Assembly (NCBI GenBank): GCA_017624715.1
Contig: JAGAMN010000045.1
Location: forward strand, 1 to 64,000
From: Oscillospiraceae bacterium
GTDB taxonomy: Bacteria; Bacillota; Clostridia; Oscillospirales; Oscillospiraceae
Direction: 5' to 3'
Length of the DNA: 64,000 nucleotides
Shown: one piece after another, positions 60,921-64,000 of the stretch
Numbering within the stretch: the stretch's first letter is position 1
Layout of the letters: each line of letters starts with the position of its first letter
Notes under the pieces: model-generated
What the model was told of the DNA's origin: nothing
What the model saw: the letters and a program-made list of their open reading frames with translations, nothing else
Database searches by the model: none
Translations under genes and position numbers: made by a program

Positions 60921-61700
60921 TTAGAAATTTCCGGCTTCCGCGCCCTTAAGCTGAAGCTGGAGTTTGTCAGCGATCAGCGCAATAAACTCACTATTGGTGG
61001 GCTTTCCCTTGGTATTGCTGACAGTATAGCCGAAGAACCGCTGGAGGGTATCCAGATCGCCACGATCCCAAGCTACCTCAATGGCATGGCGGATGGCCCG
61101 TTCCACCCGGCTGGGTGTAGTCTGGAAGGTCTTTGCCACCTGGGGATATAATACCTTTGTGATAGCATTGATCACATCCATGTCGTTGACAGCAATAATA
61201 ATCGCCTCGCGAAGATACTGATAGCCTTTGATATGGGCGGGCACACCGATTTCGTGAATAATGCCGGTGACCATGGTCTCGATGCTGGTCTTGCCGGGGC
61301 GGTTTGCGGAAGGACGCCGCAGGTTCTCCCCACCCCGGATCTCTTCCAGCCGTTCAATCAATGCGGATGTGTCACAGGGCTTCAACATCAAATATCTGGC
61401 ACCCAGCCCTGCGGCTGCGGATGCCACATAATCGGTGATGAAACCGGATGTAGCCAAAGTAATGGGACGGGCGTCCATGGTAGCGATGGCTTTCATGACG
61501 GCAATGCCGTCTTTTTTGGACAGCATCAGATCCAGCACCAGCACATCGGGCTTGTACTGCGTGATTTGACGAATGGCCTGCTCCCCATCGCCGGCCATGC
61601 CTACCACCTGAAAACCGTCGGTCAAACTCAGCGCAGCGGCCAGGCTGGCGCAAAATTCTTCGTTACTGTCTGCGATAAATACGGTTGTTCGTTTATCCAT
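60921..61700 (-). CDS. spo0A: Sporulation master regulator Spo0A
   Basis: A 259-residue response regulator. The receiver has acidic pocket residues (D11), phosphate acceptor D57 (VLVLDLM) and a KPCD switch (~107). The C-terminal domain is the Spo0A effector ([40 protein letters not shown]), which binds 0A boxes. ATG 61700 with GAGAGGAAG upstream is chosen; the longer frame reads through the promoter. Three 0A-box-like motifs lie upstream, so it is probably autoregulated. Its presence marks the host as a spore former, or derived from one. Confidence 0.97.
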   Translation of the reverse strand: MDKRTTVFIADSNEEFCASLAAALSLTDGFQVVGMAGDGEQAIRQITQYKPDVLVLDLMLSKKDGIAVMKAIATMDARPITLATSGFITDYVASAAAGLGARYLMLKPCDTSALIERLEEIRGGENLRRPSANRPGKTSIETMVTGIIHEIGVPAHIKGYQYLREAIIIAVNDMDVINAITKVLYPQVAKTFQTTPSRVERAIRHAIEVAWDRGDLDTLQRFFGYTVSNTKGKPTNSEFIALIADKLQLQLKGAEAGNF

Positions 61701-61761
61701 AACTTCCTCTCCTGTCATTTCAAGATAAATCCCCCAAGTTTTCGCGGCCAAAACTGCCGCG

Positions 61762-61878
61762 AGCGACAAATAAAGCATAGCATAATGAATCGTTTTTTGC
61801 AAGGAAAAACAGAAACAATCGCTCGTCAAAAACTGCATATAGTCGACAAATAAATAAAGAAATTAGAACAATTCGACA
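61762..61878. promoter_or_regulatory. 0A-box-like motifs between spo0A and pepF
   Basis: On the minus strand TGTCGAA at 61878-61872, TGTCGAC at 61848-61842 and TGTCGCT at 61768-61762; the first matches the 0A box TGTCGAA exactly. They lie in the spo0A promoter region and upstream of pepF. Confidence 0.6.
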
Positions 61879-61933
61879 AAAAATCGCAAAAATAGGGGAG
61901 AAAAGACAAATACGGAAAAACACGAAAGTCCGG

Positions 61934-61962
61934 TTGACGGAAGGGACGATATGGTGTAAAAT
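61934..61962 (+). promoter_or_regulatory. Promoter of pepF
   Basis: TTGACG (61934-61939), 17 bp, TAAAAT (61957-61962). Confidence 0.8.
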
Positions 61963-61995
61963 ATGCACATCTGTATTTATAGGAGGAACAATACT

Positions 61996-63750
61996 ATGAA
62001 TGAAGTATGGAACTTAGACCCCATCTATAAAGGCTTTGATGATCCTGCCTATGAGCAGGATGTGGCTCTTGCCAAAGCCAAGATGGATGAATATGTTGCT
62101 TTTATGGGTCAACTGTCCGAAATGGACCCTGCCCAGGCTCTGCGGGATGGCATCAAATTGGAAGAGCAGATCAGTGAATTTGTAGAGAAACTGGGTCTGT
62201 ATGCATCTTTGCGCCAGTCTACCAATACCCGCGATCCGGAAGCGGCTTCTCAGATGGGTCGGCTCATGGGTATGTACAGCGCTATGGCAGCGCCGGAGGC
62301 AGCCTTCCGGGATTGGGCATCCAAGCTGCCGAACCTGATGGAACTGGTGGAAAATGACGAGAGCCTGAAAGACTACCAATTCCTGTTTTCCAAGATCGCG
62401 GAATCCAGCCGCTATCTGCTGAGCGGAAAAGGGGAGGAGATCATGGCCCGGATGCGGCTGTCCGGTGGCAGCGCCTGGAGCGACCTCCAGGGTTACCTGA
62501 CCAGCACCGTTCCTGTTAGCTACAACGGCACCACTACCAACCTGTCCGCTATCCGCAACCTGGCATATGATCCGGACCCAGCAGTCCGGAAGGCTGCCTA
62601 CGAGGCGGAGATCGCCTGCTATGACCGGATCAAGGATTCCGTGGCCTTTGCGCTGAATTCCATCAAGCTGGAAACGATTTCCGACTGCAAGCTCCGTGGC
62701 TACGAATCTCCCTTGGCAAGAACTCTGAAGCATTCTGATATGAAGCAGGAAACCTTAGACGCTATGCTTAGCGCCATGGATGATTACCTTCCCAAATTCT
62801 GGCAGTATCTGAAGGCTAAGGGCAAAGCCCTGGGACACGAAAACGGCCTGCCTTGGTACGATCTGTTTGCACCCATGGGCAATGCGAATGCAAAATATAC
62901 CACCGAGGATTCCAAGAAACTGCTGGTGGATCTGTTCTCCACCTTCGACGGTGAACTGGCCGACATGGTTGCCACTGCCTTTGACGATGCCTGGATCGAT
63001 TTCTATCCCCGGGACGGCAAGTCCGGCGGTGCATTCTGCGCCGGTGCGGATTGCCTGGGAGAAAGCCGCATCCTAACCAATTTCGATGGCACATTCTCTG
63101 ATGTGGTCACCCTGGCCCATGAGCTGGGCCACGCCTTCCACAACCAGTGCATCCGTGATCACCGTCCCCTGAACAAGGGTTATTCCATGCCTGTGGCAGA
63201 AACCGCCTCCACTTTCAATGAGTGTGTCGTTATGGCTGCTGCCATCAAAAACGCCAAGAGCGACGATGAGCGCCTGGCACTGATCGAATCCCAGCTGCAG
63301 GATGCTACCCAGATCATCTGCGATATTTACTCCCGTTACCGGTTTGAGGCCATGGTCTTTGCCAACCGGGAGGAGCAGTTTATGAACGCCGATACTCTTT
63401 GCGGTTTCATGACTGAGGCTCAGAAGCAGTCCTATGGCGACGGCCTGGACCACAACTGTATGCACCCTTACATGTGGGTCTGTAAGGGCCATTACTACGG
63501 ACCGACATTCTATAACTTCCCCTATGCCTTCGGCGGCCTGTTTGCCCGGGGCTTGTATGCACAGTACATGGAAGAGGGGGCGACTTTCGTTCCCAAGTAC
63601 AAAAAGCTGCTGTACACCACCCCTGTTGCAACGGTGGAGGAAACCGCAAAGGTTGCAGATATCGACCTGACAGACAAGAAGTTCTGGTGCGCAGCCCTGC
63701 AGACCATTGCTGACCAGATCGATCTGTTCTGCGCCCTGGTGGAGGAATAA
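61996..63750 (+). CDS. pepF: Oligoendopeptidase F (M3 family)
   Basis: A 584-residue zinc metallopeptidase. HELGH with H375 (TLAHELGHAFHNQC) and a downstream glutamate (ETASTFNE) form the M3 site; the N-terminal helical half is the usual lid. It cleaves small peptides in the cytoplasm. ATG 61996 has AGGAGG 10 nt upstream; the ORF start 11 codons earlier is inside the leader. It is followed 2 bp later by an M18 aminopeptidase, so the two form a peptide-degradation operon. Confidence 0.95.
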   Translation: MNEVWNLDPIYKGFDDPAYEQDVALAKAKMDEYVAFMGQLSEMDPAQALRDGIKLEEQISEFVEKLGLYASLRQSTNTRDPEAASQMGRLMGMYSAMAAPEAAFRDWASKLPNLMELVENDESLKDYQFLFSKIAESSRYLLSGKGEEIMARMRLSGGSAWSDLQGYLTSTVPVSYNGTTTNLSAIRNLAYDPDPAVRKAAYEAEIACYDRIKDSVAFALNSIKLETISDCKLRGYESPLARTLKHSDMKQETLDAMLSAMDDYLPKFWQYLKAKGKALGHENGLPWYDLFAPMGNANAKYTTEDSKKLLVDLFSTFDGELADMVATAFDDAWIDFYPRDGKSGGAFCAGADCLGESRILTNFDGTFSDVVTLAHELGHAFHNQCIRDHRPLNKGYSMPVAETASTFNECVVMAAAIKNAKSDDERLALIESQLQDATQIICDIYSRYRFEAMVFANREEQFMNADTLCGFMTEAQKQSYGDGLDHNCMHPYMWVCKGHYYGPTFYNFPYAFGGLFARGLYAQYMEEGATFVPKYKKLLYTTPVATVEETAKVADIDLTDKKFWCAALQTIADQIDLFCALVEE

Positions 63751-63752
63751 CT

Positions 63753-64000
63753 ATGGATAAAAGAACAAAGGCTCTGGTAAGTTTTCTGGACGCTTCTCAC
63801 AGCGTTTATCATGCGGCAGCTTATCTGGCAGATACTTTGGAAAAAGCCGGCTACAGCAAACTCTCTGAGGGCGAAAGCTGGCAGCTAACGCCCGGCGGCA
63901 AATATTACCTGACCCGTGGCGGCACTGCCGTGCTGGCTTTCCGGATTCCGGATGGAACACCGAAGGGGTTCCTGATCAGCGCCAGCCACTCCGACCGCCC
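63753..64000 (+). CDS. M18-family aminopeptidase, N-terminal part
   Basis: The frame from ATG 63753 (GGAGG inside the pepF end, 7-8 nt upstream) is open to the window edge, 82 residues. MDKRTKALVSFLDASHSVYH and GFLISASHSDRP match the start of M18 aspartyl/other aminopeptidases (ASHSD carries a metal His). It would trim amino-terminal residues from peptides released by PepF. The C-terminus is outside the window. Confidence 0.85.
   Translation, partial: MDKRTKALVSFLDASHSVYHAAAYLADTLEKAGYSKLSEGESWQLTPGGKYYLTRGGTAVLAFRIPDGTPKGFLISASHSDR

Overview
The window looks like a chromosomal segment of a spore-forming, Gram-positive gut Clostridia, most likely an Oscillospiraceae/Ruminococcaceae relative. 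The evidence is a Spo0A gene with 0A-like boxes, strong AGGAGG ribosome sites, Firmicutes-type housekeeping genes (ftsH, rlmB, murA, cysK/cysE, pepF) and dispersed intergenic repeats. The species assignment is inference.

Layout. (1) 1-12.8 kb is the right part of an integrated defence island: the end of a type I restriction specificity gene, hsdR, a PLD-nuclease/helicase with a DUF3427-like end, a GNAT-like protein, a NUDIX hydrolase, an EVE-like McrB, McrC and a small orphan. All lie on the + strand with tiny gaps and end at one terminator. A tyrosine integrase follows, pointing at tRNA-Ala(GGC). (2) 12.9-22.5 kb is backbone: a CPA2 antiporter, a secreted metzincin-like protease whose signal peptide is cut off by an in-frame TAG, a lipoprotein, a FliB-like methylase, a DivIVA-like coiled coil and an MFS transporter. 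(3) 22.7-39.0 kb is a 16.3 kb integrative element in tRNA-Gln(CTG). It has a 24-bp exact att repeat at both ends and paired 12-bp-spaced integrase arm repeats. Its cargo is a Fic protein, a ParB-like/HNH-like pair, an orphan 441-aa protein, an ECF sigma factor with its own membrane and extracellular domain flanked by lipoproteins, a SLOG-like protein, two XRE regulators, a strongly folded non-coding stretch, an iteron-and-hairpin mosaic beside a second tyrosine recombinase, a leader-peptide cascade before an excisionase-like gene, and the integrase. No relaxase or type IV secretion gene is visible, so it is a genomic island or mobilizable element rather than a complete ICE. (4) 39.1-64 kb is mostly backbone: DUF5662, an MFS exporter, tRNA-Arg(CCG), FtsH, an LTA-synthase-like sulfatase, RlmB, a degenerate P-type-ATPase-like protein, an EF-G paralogue, PduL, an RsmF-like methylase, MurA, CysK/CysE, a DUF1292 protein, a surface SGNH hydrolase, a GT39-like glycosyltransferase, Spo0A, PepF and the start of an M18 aminopeptidase.

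The most unusual observation is a pair of ~170-180 bp mini-elements of the same architecture. One sits directly after tRNA-Arg. The other sits at tRNA-Gln, where the 16.3 kb island later inserted between it and the tRNA. Each duplicates the tRNA 3' end, starts with a perfect bidirectional hairpin, and can fold on the strand opposite the tRNA into a closed multi-hairpin structure with a shared TTTGC box and TTCGG box. Also notable are the iteron/hairpin mosaic and the leader-peptide cascade controlling xis. All functional statements are read from sequence; no database search was possible.
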